Source: Tilletia caries
Lineage: Eukaryota; Basidiomycota; Exobasidiomycetes; Tilletiales; Tilletiaceae
Assembly (NCBI GenBank): GCA_032718865.1
Contig: JALUTQ010000038.1
Coordinates: 682,001 to 746,000 of the forward strand
Length of the DNA stretch: 64,000 nucleotides
Reading direction: 5' to 3'
The translations under genes and the position numbers were made by a program. Positions 21,931 to 34,100 of the stretch are shown here, one piece after another. Under the pieces are notes generated by a model, which was not told where the DNA came from, made no database searches, and saw only the letters and a list, made by a program, of their open reading frames with translations. Numbering within the stretch: the stretch's first letter is position 1; every line of letters begins with the position of its first letter.

Positions 21931-22490
21931 TGGCACTTGATCGACGCAGTCTACTCTATCCAGTAGGTCTCAGAATTGCCTTCATTTAAGCAGTCTGCCA
22001 CGCTGCCTCTGGGCCAGCACTTCTCGTGTTCTCAAATCTGCATTTTATCAAAATCTACCATTTTGAACGTCTGCAGCCTTCCATATATCCCGACTTCCCT
22101 ATACAAGATGACTTCACCGCTCAGCTGCTTTACAGACCACTGATCCTCCCTTGTTGCTCTACCGTTGCCCCCAGCGCGCCTTCGTTGAGGTTCAGTTGTC
22201 TGTCTTCCCTCACCAGAATGTCTCGGTGCTGTTGACGCTGCCTGTCTCGGGAACCCCCTGCATGGCGCAGGCGCTCTTCGTTCTGCTGTTGCCGGATCTC
22301 TCGGCCATAAACAGCAACTGCGGGGATGTAGCAGCGGCAACAGTAATAATCTCGACAGAGGAGGCGTCGGCCCTCAGAATGGAGAAATTACACGAATGTG
22401 TGATAATAATTTTTTTTTTAAAAAAAGATGAGAACATATAAAAATTGACGATCGGTAAACGGGTAAATAAATTAAAAATTAATGTTATGT
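21931..22490. repeat. Dispersed repeat D, copy 1; otherwise no gene
   Basis: 21935-22110 resembles 49205-49350 (shared CAGCA(G)TTCTCGTGTTCT, ACGTCTGCAGCCTTC and CAAGATGAC segments), so it is a dispersed repeat of unknown class. In both places it sits next to family-C MITE sequence. No coding family was recognised up to 22490. Confidence 0.45.
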
Positions 22491-22899
22491 GATTGATGTC
22501 TTTGAAGTTGTTACAGGTTCGTTTCAAAATCCTTACAGCAGGCTGCCACTTTAACCTGCAGATCCAAGAAGATCCGGTCCCTGCTTTGGCCGTCGTTCGT
22601 AATTTTATCTGCCAGCGGTTAACTTGTTACTCGACCCTGATAACGACATCGATGGTCAGCTCATCGACACCACCGATCAGCGCGATTCTGCCGAGAAGAT
22701 CCTCGTACGACACGGACTGCCGAGCCTCATCCCGAAGTCTTACATCGCGACCACATCGCGGCGCAGATGTGGACAAAGAATCGTACCAACGCCAGTAGTC
22801 ATTATATTAGACCATCATGCCCATCTAAACTTGAAATTATGTATTGAGCCAGTAACATAGATGATGTGCGTATCTAGACCTAACGAAGGCACGCTTTAA

Positions 22900-23281
22900 T
22901 TGCTTGTGACTTGGGTATATGCGAAGCGAAAGCTGGGCTCGAGTGGAAGTGAGAAAAGCCTATGGACGCGGATGGACCTTCCGAGACCGAATCGATGCAC
23001 AGAGTCGTTACACAGAAGAGAGACGCAAATTTTCACAACAGTAAGCAGCAACACACGTTACGCGTTGCGCTTGTTTCTCTCCGCCACCGCCACCAGCAGC
23101 CACAAAGCCAATTCAAATAATGGCAACTTTGCCGTTCCAAGCTCGTGATCAATCATATTCGGGGTTGGGAAAAGACGTCTCATCGGTAATTAATCATGTT
23201 CAGATAAAAGCCGGCGGGGAAAGAAAGAAAAAATGTTGCCTGTGGGCGAGGGGACAGAATTGGTATATGTCGGGCGAATAC
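22900..23281 (+). repeat. Dispersed 385-bp repeat R, copy 1 (coding-like)
   Basis: Closely matches the reverse complement of 44099-44492, including the TGGTATATGTCGGGCGAATA end. One frame in both copies encodes an AYGRGWTFRDRIDAQSR segment followed by a basic stretch, so the repeat probably carries a piece of a mobile-element protein. I do not recognise the family. Confidence 0.55.
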
Positions 23282-23904
23282 TTTTTTCGTTAAGTCAGGG
23301 ACCGGATCACTCGGAGTTCGAGTTATGACGTTGCAGCAAAAGCGGAAAAGACAAACGAAGCAGATGGCATGCTCTGCCTAATTCACCACATTGTTCTAGT
23401 CTTGCAAACAGTGAGAATAGAAGAAATAGCAACCATAAGATGCTGTGACCACGGTCGGTACAAAGTCCGATGGGCGTATGACCAATAAGCAACGAGCCGA
23501 CAACAAACTGACTAAAACCCGGGGCCTAGAGCCTTTACTCTGACTTGAGAAACACCTTGCAAAAGTAGAGTGCGCCCACATGACCACATGTGCGTATATC
23601 ACACACATACAGGCTCGGACTTGTGTTTTCGAGCAATTGGACCATATTCGATACCGACAACCACCCATCACTTTCCTCGCCCATCTCCATGTACCCTTCT
23701 CTGCCTCACATCGCGTTCTGCTGCTCACTTCTATCATCCATTATTCATGGAGTCACTTTGATTCCTGCAGTTGTACATCAACAAGCTAGTTCTGCCTACA
23801 CTGACTGACTCCAATATGAGTGTGAAAGTGAATCTGATAATCAGCACGTTTTTTTATGACCCACGAAAAGTTCGTTCTGTTAATGAAATCCAGAGCCCAA
23901 AAGA

Positions 23905-24602
23905 TTTATTGTATTGGGGAAATTGATTCGGTTACCGCTCTTTTTGATACAGCCACCGTCCTTTTACTACGGCCACTGCCCTCAACATATGGAAATTTTA
24001 ACACCTTAACGGCTCCATACACCCCCAAAATTTTAAGAGGACCCGGGATCCTCCTGACTGAAATCCGCTCCTGTAATTTCAGGGGATCGTCAGGGATGCT
24101 CTTCAAGATGAAATTTTACAATTCTGAGAATTTACATGTCCAGGGTCTCCTGTGGATCTCCCGAAAGATTCTGAGCCAGGATTTCCGAAGAGACTCCTTC
24201 GAGACTGCGCAACACGGTGTAGTAGCTAACAGCATAGACACTTTACTGATGTTTGAACATACATAGATAAATGCACACGTACTTGGAAGTTGGTTGCTAT
24301 AGAGAATAAGATAACAAAAGAAGACTATGTATTGCGTCGCAGGTGCTGCTGCTTCACTCATTTGGCGGTTCGAGGCTAGAACAGACACTAAAGTACCGCG
24401 GTTGAGCGAGCTATGTTCCGCACAGCTGTTGCGCCAGCAGGCTGGAGGAGAGCGGAAAAGAGACGTGAGTCTGGCTTGCTCACGTCTTTAAGAATCTGTT
24501 GTCGCTTCTGGTGATGAAGCTGGGCGCAAGGCGGTGACCGTAGTAAAATGACTGTGGCCGAACCAAAAAGGGCGGTGGCCGAATTAATTTCTTGTATTAG
24601 CC
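23905..24602. mobile_element. MITE family J with about 75-bp imperfect TIRs
   Basis: The ends at 23905-23985 and 24520-24602 are inverted copies (left: ATTGATTCGGTTACCGC...TTTTACTACGG; right, reversed: ATTAATTCGGCCACCGC...TTTTACTACGG). About 700 bp, no coding capacity, inner sequence unlike the word-filled families. Target duplication not resolved. Confidence 0.6.
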
Positions 24603-24609
24603 AACTTGC

Positions 24610-25050
24610 TGCTACGTTGCGTAAAAACATGACGTATTTAATTCTGAATTACCGGCGCAGTCTTTCAGCCCTTGAACTTCTGCTGTAGGAGCTAAATGCT
24701 CTTTTAAACTAACGCACGTACATCGTCACGTAAGCGATGAAAATTTTGACATTCAGCATGGGCACAAACAGGAGTCAGCTCAGCCACACGTCTAGTATGT
24801 TGGAGGCTTGGGCGAACAAAATAAAGAGTTAATACGAAAGTCAATTGTTCGCATGGAAGACCTTGCGAAGGATTTGTACGCCTGCAGCTTCTGCAGAACC
24901 TAACAAAACAGTCACCCCAAACGTTTTCTTCTGTGGATACTTTGGGGATCTCCCCTTTTAAGGATGCAAGTAACATGTGAGTATCAAATGCGGTGTACCT
25001 AAAATTGTAATTCTGCACAGTGAACACAAATGGACTTTATTCAGTTCAGC
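24610..25050. other. No gene recognised
   Basis: A minus-strand frame of 107 codons (24704-25027) lacks recognisable motifs; I would not call it a gene. Confidence 0.3.
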
Positions 25051-25054
25051 CTAC

Positions 25055-25378
25055 ATTTTTTTGTTCAAAGACTGTTTCATATGAGTAGGAGCGAATATGA
25101 TTATATATGATCCTATATTCCTACATGATCTTGAATGCATGAGTTTGTATAATCGCCGAGAGTATGGTGATATTCAAATGTGGCATATATTATCATATTT
25201 ATCCTGAAAGATCTCAAAAATATGAGTTGAATTCCACCGCCAAAATTTTGGTCATATTTGGTCATATTGGCAATCTCAACTCATAACTCATATATTCATG
25301 AGTGCCAAATTTCTCCGCCAAAAACCTGGTCATGTCATAAATGTGAGATCATGTTTATGACATTTAGTGGTGAGCACT
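25055..25378. mobile_element. MITE family I fragment (CATATATGATC words)
   Basis: Rich in TATATGATC/TCATATTTGG words like the complete element at 54995-55586. The right end reads GTGAGCACTG, similar to its GCCGAGCACTT end. The left end is lost. Confidence 0.45.
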
Positions 25379-25749
25379 GCTCTGGAGACGACTTGACGGA
25401 GCTAAGCACCGATACCGTTGACATGTTCCGGAACACATGCGGGTTCCCAAGCCTTTGCAAGAACGACTGCCTTAACGACGCGAATGATCGGGGTGAATAT
25501 CCGGATCCTGGGGGAAATGCCAACTTATATGGTGTAACTTCCCGCTAAGGGATGCCAAGGAAAGTGTTACGCAGCTCTAGCTGCAGGGGATCAGTATGAC
25601 GGTGAGTACATAAGCACAATCGAGGGTTTGGTAACTTGGGCGCGACTTCGCGCTGATGCGCGTGTATATACTTCATCAGGGGTTGGGACAGATTTATGTG
25701 TGGACGAAGACATCTTTCAATAACATCTGTGCTTGCTTGCTTCCATATC

Positions 25750-26235
25750 AGACATCAAGCACCCAGTCTGCTGTCGCTCTCGCTTCGCCCTGGTTTTTAC
25801 GCAACAGTCCAGCGCCGAGTCCTCCCACATAACCTACGTTCTCAGTGAGTGTGCGCGGTAATAGGGGTGCTTTCCTTATGTATTGCCCTCGTTTGCCAGC
25901 ACGTACACAACTACCCTCTTTCCTCCGCCTTGCAGCTTGCTTCTGAAGCGCACACCCAACATCCAAACCACGATCGCTCTGGATTGCACGCGTGACTTCG
26001 CACGAGAGTCCGACGCTTGCTTCTCCCGCAGAACCAGCGTTTTCGGTGAGTGTGCGCAATGATGGCGGTACGCTTCGCGCGTAGATTACCCCCGGCCTTA
26101 GGTGCTGACGCCTCCACACTCTCACGTCCATGCGATGGCGTCCGTGTTCGTTGCCTCCTTCGCGGAACGTGTAACTCCTTCCCATAGCCACCTTCCCACA
26201 AACAACATTCTCCCTTTCTCGGTGCGTAATGGGCC
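25750..26235. repeat. Degenerate tandem repeat of about 175 bp
   Basis: Two to three diverged units each contain a TTCTC(A/G)GTGAGTGTGCGC segment (about 25840, 26033, and a weaker one near 26217). On the minus strand the units encode two similar peptides, SLRTLTENAGSAGEASVGL and LPRTLTENVGYVGGLGAGL. The conserved TGAGTGTGCGC could equally be a repeated splice donor on the plus strand. Confidence 0.45.
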
Positions 26236-26692
26236 GAGGTTCTATTCGCGCGCGATGGGGTAGCAGACGCTGAAGCCGAACTATTGCTTGCCTAATATGT
26301 GACTGCAGCTTAACAAAACAACATACGGTGGTGCCCCAGGTCGCTTCCTACTCCAAGCAGAAGGCAAAGGGCCAGGCCAGCTTGCCCGATCGAATCACCA
26401 GGGAACGTGCGGAGAGGAGAATAGAACAATTGAGGAAGTTAAGGGAGTGCACGATCCATATGGTCAAGGCGTTTGGGGACTAGAACACCGTGGTCCGGCT
26501 TATGGGCATTCACCTCTGCATCTGCGACCTGCTGCGAGAGGCCAACCTCAACATCTAGCCTGTCCAGGAGTATCGCCCCCTTCCTGGAACTCGACAAGGA
26601 CGTCCCGCGGGGCACGACAGCAGCGATCACGCCCGAGCGCGTGATCGCCATCGCGAGCCTGGAGGATCCGGTCATTGCGACGGCAGGGGGCC

Positions 26693-27463
26693 TAAGGATG
26701 AGCCCGGAGAGCCCCGGAGTGCTCCGTACTCCCGCGCCCATACTCCGGGGCGATCCGCTGACTTTCTGTGGTGCTCCGTGCTCCGTCTCTTTTCACAGTT
26801 ACACCAGCATCTTACTCCGTACTCCGTCACCATAAGGAGCACCAGAGAAAACTTACTCCGTGCTCCGTCAAATGATGAAGTGTTTCAGAACGTCTACTCC
26901 GTACTCCGTAGCTACGGAGCCCGGATACCCCGGGGGAGCTCCGTACTCCGGGAGACAATCTCACGTATCTCGAAATATGGTTCTATTTCAGAAATGTGTA
27001 TGCTCGTAATCAAGCTTGTAGCAGCTGTGGTTAAGAGAACAGGCTGAGAGCGCTTGAAGAATTGTTTTGGTCAGATTTAGACTGCGAGATGAGATTTGTA
27101 AAAATGAATTTTGAGAATTGACCCCAAAATAATCTCGAAATACTCATGTTTATTGGGAAATACCTTCCTTATCGGAAAAATGTGGAGGTCCCGGAGCGCC
27201 CCGGACTCCGGGGGTAACTTTGTGCTCCGTCACATATCGCAGGTATTTACTCCGTACTCCGGGAAATTTCTGCAACGCCCAGAGGTCAGCTCCGTACTCC
27301 GGGAAATTTCCTACAATGCTCAAAAGTCAGCTTCCGTACTCCGGCAACGGTGAGGTAAACTCCCGATTATCACTCCGTACTCCCGGCTCCCCCGGAGTGC
27401 GGCCCCGGATAACCGGGGCGCTCCTGCAAAGCCGCTCCGGGGCTTACTCCGTGCTCATCCTTA
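26693..27463. mobile_element. hAT-type MITE family B, copy 3 (CTCCG words)
   Basis: 771 bp, TAAGGATGAGC...GCTCATCCTTA. The right flank GCAGGGGC (27464-27471) matches the left flank GCAGGGGG (26683-26690) with one mismatch and two extra C. It sits in coding sequence of a gene remnant and is very close to copy 2 at 17830. Confidence 0.88.
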
Positions 27464-27935
27464 GCAGGGGCTTACGTAAAAGCCGCCAAGAACGTGGCTG
27501 GCGATCCGACTGTCGAAGGAACGCTCCTAGCACACCACATCAACCCTTACAAGCTGTGCTGGTTGCAGCCGCAACCAGGTATTTCACTCATTAGAACGGA
27601 GGTCCAAGAGCCCGACACCCCCAGCTCGATCCCGCCCCCCCCCCCCCCGGAGATGCCAAGCCCAAGGACGCGAACCCCAACAGCTGAGGATGAGCCGAGC
27701 GAGCAGGATGAGGATGATGAGGGTCGCGCGGGTGCGAGTGATTACGGTGACCGATGTGCAGTTGATGGAGATAAAGTATGCTCGTTCCACGCGACCCCCG
27801 CCCTACTCCGAAGACTCATCAACCAGCCGCCGCCGCCGGCGCTCCTCGGACCTCGAAGACTCGCCGACCCACACGGTGAAGAGTTTGTTTCCTGATGTTT
27901 GTAAAAAGGTAACTAGTCTGCTTCTGCCATCGATG

Positions 27936-28804
27936 CAGTGATCATCACCATTTGTCATACATATGAAGTCATATTATGCATATGACAGAATTATGACAAA
28001 AAATTGTCATAGTCATATGACAGGTTTATGACAAAGTCTCATTGTCATATTTATGGCCATAATGCCTCCCGTGGCTGTCATATGACAGCTTTATGACAGA
28101 AATATGACATAATTTTCCCGCCCTAAATTCTGTCATATTCTGTCATATGACAATGCAGAACATATGCCTTATGTATGACAGTATTCTGACAAAACGTCCA
28201 CAGCCGGGCCGAAAAAAGATGCATAATTCTGTCATATGGTCGTGCATAATCATGTCATATTCTTGGCAAATCTGACATTTTATATGACCTGAGCTCTAAA
28301 TTCTGGTCAGGCTCACCGCTCAGGCGCCGAGTGCCTGGCATTTTCAGAATAAAATTAAGCGTTTTGGCATCTTCCGTGTCTCCGGCATCCCCCTGGGCCC
28401 TGCCCCTTCTCCCGATACAAAATAAAACGCTCCGGAGCTCAAGATGGCTCCCAACATGATACATGTTCCGCAGCAAGATTCACGCGCCTGTTCTGGATGG
28501 CTGGATATGAGGTGAAAACTGCGCCAACCTGAAAGAGGGAACGCGGCGACGCGGCTTGACGCGCTTCGCGGTTCACCACATGGCGAGACGCGCTTCGCCA
28601 CGCGATATTACGGTCTACTCAGAGGCGGAAAGTTTGCTTACGTAATATGACAGAAATATGACAATTTTTATGACTTCATATGACAGAAAAATGACATTTG
28701 CATAATGCATATATATGACATCGCCTTCCCAAAACTAGATTGTCATAATGCAGATATATGACATCGCCCAAAAAATTGTCATATATGCATCATAATGATC
28801 ACTG
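27936..28804. mobile_element. hAT-type MITE family A, copy 2 (TGTCATATGACA words)
   Basis: 869 bp, CAGTGATCAT...ATGATCACTG, with a perfect 8-bp duplication CATCGATG (27928-27935, 28805-28812). It is in inverse orientation to copy 1 and lacks the nested family-B element, keeping the empty site. It lies in what looks like an intron. Confidence 0.93.
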
Positions 28805-29060
28805 CATCGATGGCTCCGTTAATGACAATTTTTCACCTTATCAGCTTGTGATGACCGTCTATACTCTATGTGCCACAGGGAGTTCACGAAGGGCACATAT
28901 TATTCCTGACGGTTGAGATACTTGGTCCATCGGGAAGTAACCTTGATCGGATCCACGGCCTTCATCGCCGCCCTTAATTTCGATCTGCTGACCCGGATGC
29001 CGAGACTATTTAAGGCCGCCATCGTTCCCCGCTCGCCGACCGTGTCGCTGTGCATGCTGC

Positions 29061-29500
29061 GTAATCCCACCGGCTTGGCTTTTGAGCCAGAGTGTTCCCC
29101 AGATCTTTTGAGGCCATGAGTTTATGAAATATGAACAGACAATGGGAAGTAGGGAGAAACATGCATGCCTTGATGTTTCTTCATCTGAATATCTTTAATT
29201 CGAATTCCTCAGCCGCGTGATGTGCATTGCATAACGGGACGATGATACACATAACAGATTCAATCATTCGATTTGTACTAGCGCCCACCGCGCTTCGGTC
29301 GAAGGGTAGCTTCACTTTCCTTCGAGCTCTCCTCCATGATTTTCCACACAACATATATCATGATCAGATAGAACTCTCCCAAAGGGGTAATGTAACATGT
29401 GTATCAGTGCATTGCGTACCTGATCGGTGATCTAGAGGCCACAGACAGTGAATCAGTATCCGACGCCCACCGCGCCTCTCAGAGAGAGAACTTGGGGGTG
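29061..29500. repeat. Dispersed repeat M, copy 1
   Basis: Related to 49518-50200, 58828-59395 and 59880-60160. Landmarks are GGCTTTTGAGCCAG near the start, ATATGAACAGRCAATRGGAAGT, CCTTGATGTTGCTTAAT-like text, CCCACCGCGCCTC and the hairpin GGTAGCTTCGCTACC. Non-coding, roughly 450-650 bp, class unknown. Confidence 0.55.
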
Positions 29501-29579
29501 AAGAGGTTGATGGAAGCGAAAAGAGGTGAGTCATGTCGGGATTTGGGTAGTTGTCTGCGATGGTGAAAGAAAAGCTCAT

Positions 29580-30230
29580 CGGATTGTCTTCAGTTCTCGG
29601 TCGCGGCTCTTTGATCAAGGTACCTCTACTCACAATCAAGTGATCGAGCGTCTCTGGGTGGACCTTCGCAAGTCCGCAAGTGGACGGTTTCCAAGTACAA
29701 GTCTTGGTTCGAATATCTGGAGGATTGCGGTGTACTGGATATCGAGTCGGATATCCACTTGTGGGCTCTCTACTTCGTCTTCTTGCCGCAGTTGAATGGC
29801 GCGCTCGACCACTTTGTTGGGATGTGGAACCACCACAAAGTCCGAGCTCAGGGAATAAGAAACCTTTCACCAGAGCAGATGTACACGTTGGGTGAGTTCA
29901 TGCACGTAATTGTGTATCGAAGCAGCTTGGGGCTCACTGATCTGATTTGGATCGTACTGGTGGGGATGAAAAAGTGCTTGGGATGCTGCACGCCGGGGAT
30001 CCGATGTCGAGCTAATGGATCGTGAGGAGAGGCAGGATTTGAAGGCGGCGGGCATGGAAGTGGGTGGTGCGGAAGACTATGGCGTCAATGATGCTGTTTG
30101 GGAGGGGGGTTTAGACGATTACGATGGCCGGCACGTACACGTGGGAAAGCTCCCTTCAACTGCACTACCCTCACCCATGAAAATCCCTCTTCCTCACCCG
30201 AACTTCCTCGCAGCCCTTCAGAATCTGAAA
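29580..30230 (+). pseudogene. Integrase-core domain protein pseudogene
   Basis: Matches the pattern of the integrase-core domain proteins common in basidiomycete genomes. STHNQVIERLWVDLRK (about 29622-29670) is followed, after a frameshift near 29675, by WFEYLEDCG, HLWALYFVFLPQLN and FVGMWNHHKV, then LSPEQMYTLG before a GTGAGT donor at about 29893. A downstream exon with an acidic Asp/Glu/Gly tail ends near 30230, where a family-A MITE cuts it. The N-terminal part of the domain is absent or diverged. These proteins are thought to derive from DDE-type transposable elements. Confidence 0.7.
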
Positions 30231-31499
30231 TCGGCACCTTTTGCCATTTATATGAAGTCATTTTATGCATATGACAGAATTATGACAGAAAAATTATCAC
30301 AGTCATATGACAGGCTTATGGTAAAGTCTCATTGTTATATTTATGGCCATAATGCCCCCCGTGGCTGTCATATGACAGCTAATAACAGCAATACGATCTA
30401 AATTTTCCGCCCTGAATTCTGTCATATTCTGTAATGTGAAAATGCAGAACATATGCCTCATATATGACAGTATTCTGACAAAAAGTCGACTGGCCATGCA
30501 TAATCGTTTTTTTGGTATAATCTGACATTTTATATGACCTGCGCTCTAAATTCCTGTCAGGGCGAGGCCTGAACGGCGGAACGGTCTCAGTCATGGCGAT
30601 TGGCGGATGTGGACGGTTCACCACACGGAAACACGCGATATCACGGCTGGCGAACGCCAGCTCAGAGGCAAATTTTTTGCTTACATGATGACAATTTTAT
30701 GACATCATATGACAGGAAAATGACATTTGCATAATGCAATACATTGACATCGCCTTCCAAAAAATTGATTGTCATAATCAGTGGTGCAACATACTATCAA
30801 TAGTGTCCTACGATAGTATACTATATAGAATATATACTATTTAAGTAATATACTATAGTATGCCGCGAATTGCCGGCATTTTTTCGATTGTCATGCTATA
30901 TACTATTTGGTTTTGGCGGCGGTAATATAGTATGACTACAGTATGTCTTGCCTCACGTGCGGAAAATTATACTAAAACTATCCTACTGTAGTATACAATT
31001 TTACTATAGTACTCAAAAATTATACTGGATGGATCCTCTTTTTATACTTTATACTTTAATATACTTTCAGAGTAGTATGAAAATATATTAGAAACATCCA
31101 CAATATGATGTATCTAGGATGATTGCAAAGAGCTTGTTGTATACTAAAGTATAGTGTTCGCTATAGTATACTTCTAGTGCATTATGTCATACAAACATAC
31201 TAGCGCTATCCTATAATACACTTTTAGTGTCATATTAAGGCATAATTCGGCCGGGAATTGTCATTGTATACTATAGTATGAATATAGGAGACTTTAAGTG
31301 GCATATAATTTACGCTGCATACTTTAGTATACTGTCAAGTATGGATAGTATGTGGCTCACATTCAAAAAACATACTATATACTATAGTACATTCTGCTTC
31401 AGAAGTGACATAATATAGTGTAGTATGCACCACTGGTCATAATGCAGATATATGACATCGTCCAAGAAAATTGTCATATGTGCACCATAATAATCACTG
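30231..31499. mobile_element. MITE family A, copy 3, eroded left end
   Basis: TGTCATATGACA-word sequence parallel to copy 2 throughout. The right end ATAATCACTG is at 31490-31499; the left end has lost the CAGTGATCA start. A CTGAAAT motif on both sides may be the remains of the target duplication. Family-C copy 1 is inserted in it. Confidence 0.7.
30779..31435. mobile_element. hAT-type MITE family C, copy 1 (ATACTATAGTAT words), nested
   Basis: 657 bp, CAGTGGTGCA...TGCACCACTG, perfect 8-bp duplication GTCATAAT (30771-30778 and 31436-31443). Interior is largely TACTATAGTATAC words. It is inserted in family-A copy 3. Confidence 0.93.
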
Positions 31500-32265
31500 A
31501 AATTATGCTTTCACAACCTCACCCAAGCCTTCAGATCCCCTCTTTCAGTTGCACTTGCCATCCCTTCCCGACCTCCATTCCCCAAAAGATTGGACAATGT
31601 CATGGGCACGAATATAGGTGCTACAAACCCTTGCCGAAGTCTCGAAGACAAAGATTGTCGGGCGAGACGAGGACAAAGATTGTCGGTTTTGATTGTCAAG
31701 ACCGACTGTACCGGCTTCTGCATTTGATAGAGAAGGAAGTGTCAAATTCAAGCGCTCGAATGGAGTGATGAATGATCACAACGATGTTATTGTGTCTACA
31801 ATACTTGGAACATAGACTGTAAGGAACTAAGGGTATAAGTTTAGGATCAGCTCCGCTAGCAATGATCCATCAGAGTCTGTACAACTGGCTGAATCAATAG
31901 GATTCTTAACTTCCGGTACGGTCTTCTTATATAGAGCGTATAATCTCAGCTGGGGCCCGGGTCCAAATATAACCTCAAGCAATTTCATGAGTTTATCGCT
32001 CTTTGGGGGGTTCATTATTCGATAAAAGCACACCTCCCAGCTGAAAGTTTGTGATCAGGAGCGCGCTAATGCGTCGACGTGAATAGAATCAAAATTTAGC
32101 CACCCCGATGCGAAAGTAGGATCTTCAATATACTGTGGTCAAATTTACAGTTCCAAATCAGACTCAAAGGGTTATTTCGCCGGGAGCAAAACAGCAGCGG
32201 CTAGTCAGAATGTATTCTCGAAGCGGGAAGATATCAAGATGTGGACCAGACGGGGAATACTAACC
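31500..32265. other. No gene recognised
   Basis: A 24-bp direct repeat (GACAAAGATTGTCGG units at about 31650 and 31673) is the only structure noticed. Short frames show no family motifs. Confidence 0.35.
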
Positions 32266-32269
32266 GTTT

Positions 32270-33460
32270 CGCATGTCATACACAAGGCAAACACAGTCGC
32301 TGTTCACCTGTCAAGGGTATGTTTGTTGCACGCCTTTGGGGCTTCGCGAATGTACGGGCGATAATGTCCATGTGGCGTGTCGGGCATCGAACTTTGATGC
32401 AGCTATGTTGTGAAAACGTGTAGCGGTTGAAATCTTTACTGCATGTGTCGCAATGGACATCCCTGTTGTAGGCATGCTTAGCGAGGCCGTTCTTGGTAAA
32501 GTCCTTGCTGCATTTGTCGCAGTAAATGGTTTTGCGATCACTACAGACCATCCGGTGCTGTGCCAACCCTTGCTTAGTAAATTCCCCCCGCCCATAATTC
32601 TCGCAAGCGACGCGTTCCGCCACGCATCTGTAGATGGGAAATCCCTGCGGCGGAAACCGTCTTTGCTGTAGCGCATATAGTCCTTCTGGCACAGCGTAAC
32701 CTCCCGTTTTTCATTCCAAAACCGTGCAGGGTCGAGTTTCGTAGTGCCGCAGTAAACGCAACAGGCCTTTTCCTTGTGCGTGACTGGGTCTTTAAACGTC
32801 GGCGCGAACTGGCGGTCGGGTGTGAGGGAAAGGGCCCTGCCCGGCTGACTCTGATCCTCCGCAGGTTTGATCACACTGCTCGCAGTAGATGTGGGGTTTG
32901 ACACAGCCGTGCTGGGGGAATGACTCCGTTGTGTAATCGTTGTCGCACTTGTCGCAATGGCGGAACTGATGCTGACATGAATGGTGCGCCCATTCCGTCG
33001 GAGAGAAGGTACGCCCGCAGGTGTTGCAAAGTCGCCTGCATTTTCCGCAGTAAAACTCGTCATAGATTGTCTGACAGCTGTCACAACGAAGCTCGGCCCT
33101 CGTTGCTAGACAGCCGATGCACAGCCCGTCCAGCTTCTGCAGGACACAGTGGTCGGGCCACAAGCGCTTGACGTCTTTGTTCAACTTTGCGAGTTCGATC
33201 TGATAGGCATCAGCGAGCTGTGGAAAGACAGTGGGATCGTACTTGGCAAAGGCTTGAGCCAGCACAATTCTGGCCGGGGGTGGGGGGTGGTGAGGGGGAG
33301 TCCCTTCTCGAGGTGAATCTAGTGGATATAAGATCCATAGTGAGAGAGTCGAGGGACAGGACACCACCCCTGGGAGCCACGTGCTCCGATGAGCCGTGCA
33401 TTCGAGCCGCTTGCGAGATAACCTCGTCGGGAGGCGATTTGAGAGAAGGTGGCATCGCGA
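32270..33460 (-). pseudogene. Cys/His-cluster zinc-binding protein, frameshifted
   Basis: The minus strand encodes a chain of CX2C / CX2C...HX(1-4)C units in three successive frames. First comes an N-terminal helical segment (AFAKYDPTVFPQLADAYQI), then CDSC, CGKC, CNTC, CDKC and CEQC clusters (about 33130-32850). After one frame change come CVYCGTTKL and CQKDYM; after another come two CDKCSKDFTKNGLAKH-like fingers (about 32540-32410). A poly-C tract near 33290 probably holds another frame change. The repeating CXXC-x(n)-FT-x(n)-H pattern suggests tandem zinc fingers acting in DNA or protein binding. Cys clusters of this sort accompany some fungal transposases (KDZ), but no transposase domain is visible, so the function is open. 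Confidence 0.55.
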
Positions 33461-33699
33461 AGGCAGGACGAAGGAAGGTGAGAAGTGCAAATGTCAATAC
33501 GTTGCTTAATGAAGGACTGGTGAAGCCTCCTTGACTTACCAGTGAAGTAACACGATCGAATTTCCTGACGTGCAAGGTATAAAGGCACCAAGCAAGAAAC
33601 AGCGAAGAGATATCAAAGCGAATGCCATATGAGTCCCGGCGGGAGACACCCTTTTTTCCTCGAACCTCGGAGATTTGGAGATTCAACAGCCTTCGCCGG

Positions 33700-34100
33700 C
33701 GCTACAGGCGCCGGCAGCGCCTGCCCCTCCTCTCCTTCTGCATCACCATGAGCACTCAGCAAGCTATATTTGTAGCAATAGTCGATTCACAAGTTCTATA
33801 CAGCATACAGCATCTCGCGGTAACCAGGGCATCCCATGATACTATCGCGCGCGCACAACGTCGTCGTTCAAGCCTGAACAACACGCGCTTCAGTTACTCC
33901 TCGGCTTGTTGTCCAGTGTTCTCCGCGTTCCACTATAGCTGATCTTTGCGCCCCTCCGTAACTGCTGCTCCTGTTGACTCTTCTGCTCATCGATCTTTTA
34001 TTCTGCACCAGCCCCTGGGTTTCACTCCAGCCTCATGACTGTCCGTTTGTACATCCAGATTCGCTAGACGTGATGCTCCCGCCGAGTTCTTCTTCCCACA
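33700..34100. other. No gene recognised
   Basis: Contains a GC-rich palindrome CGCCGGCGCTACAGGCGCCGGC near 33695-33716 (could be a hairpin). No supported coding region. Confidence 0.35.

Larger units (their letters stand above)
26338..29110 (+). pseudogene. Unknown gene remnant hit by two MITEs
   Basis: Coding-like sequence at 26341-26690 (basic helix, DRITRERAERRIEQLRKLRE, then ERVIAIASLEDPVIATAGG) continues after a family-B element in a frame reading AYVKAAKNVAGDPTVEGTL (27470 on), then a Pro-rich and acidic linker. An intron with donor AAG|GTAACT (27909) and acceptor CCACAG (28878) contains a family-A MITE. The exon beyond encodes a hydrophobic piece (TLIGSTAFIAALNFDLLTRM). Stops at several places (two TAG before the first MITE, one TGA after 28880) show it is dead. 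The family is unknown. Confidence 0.45.

Noticed and set aside
25380..25560. WSC-like Cys motif fragment
   Set aside because: Only two or three cysteines in a short frame; spacing does not fit and no neighbouring exon supports it.
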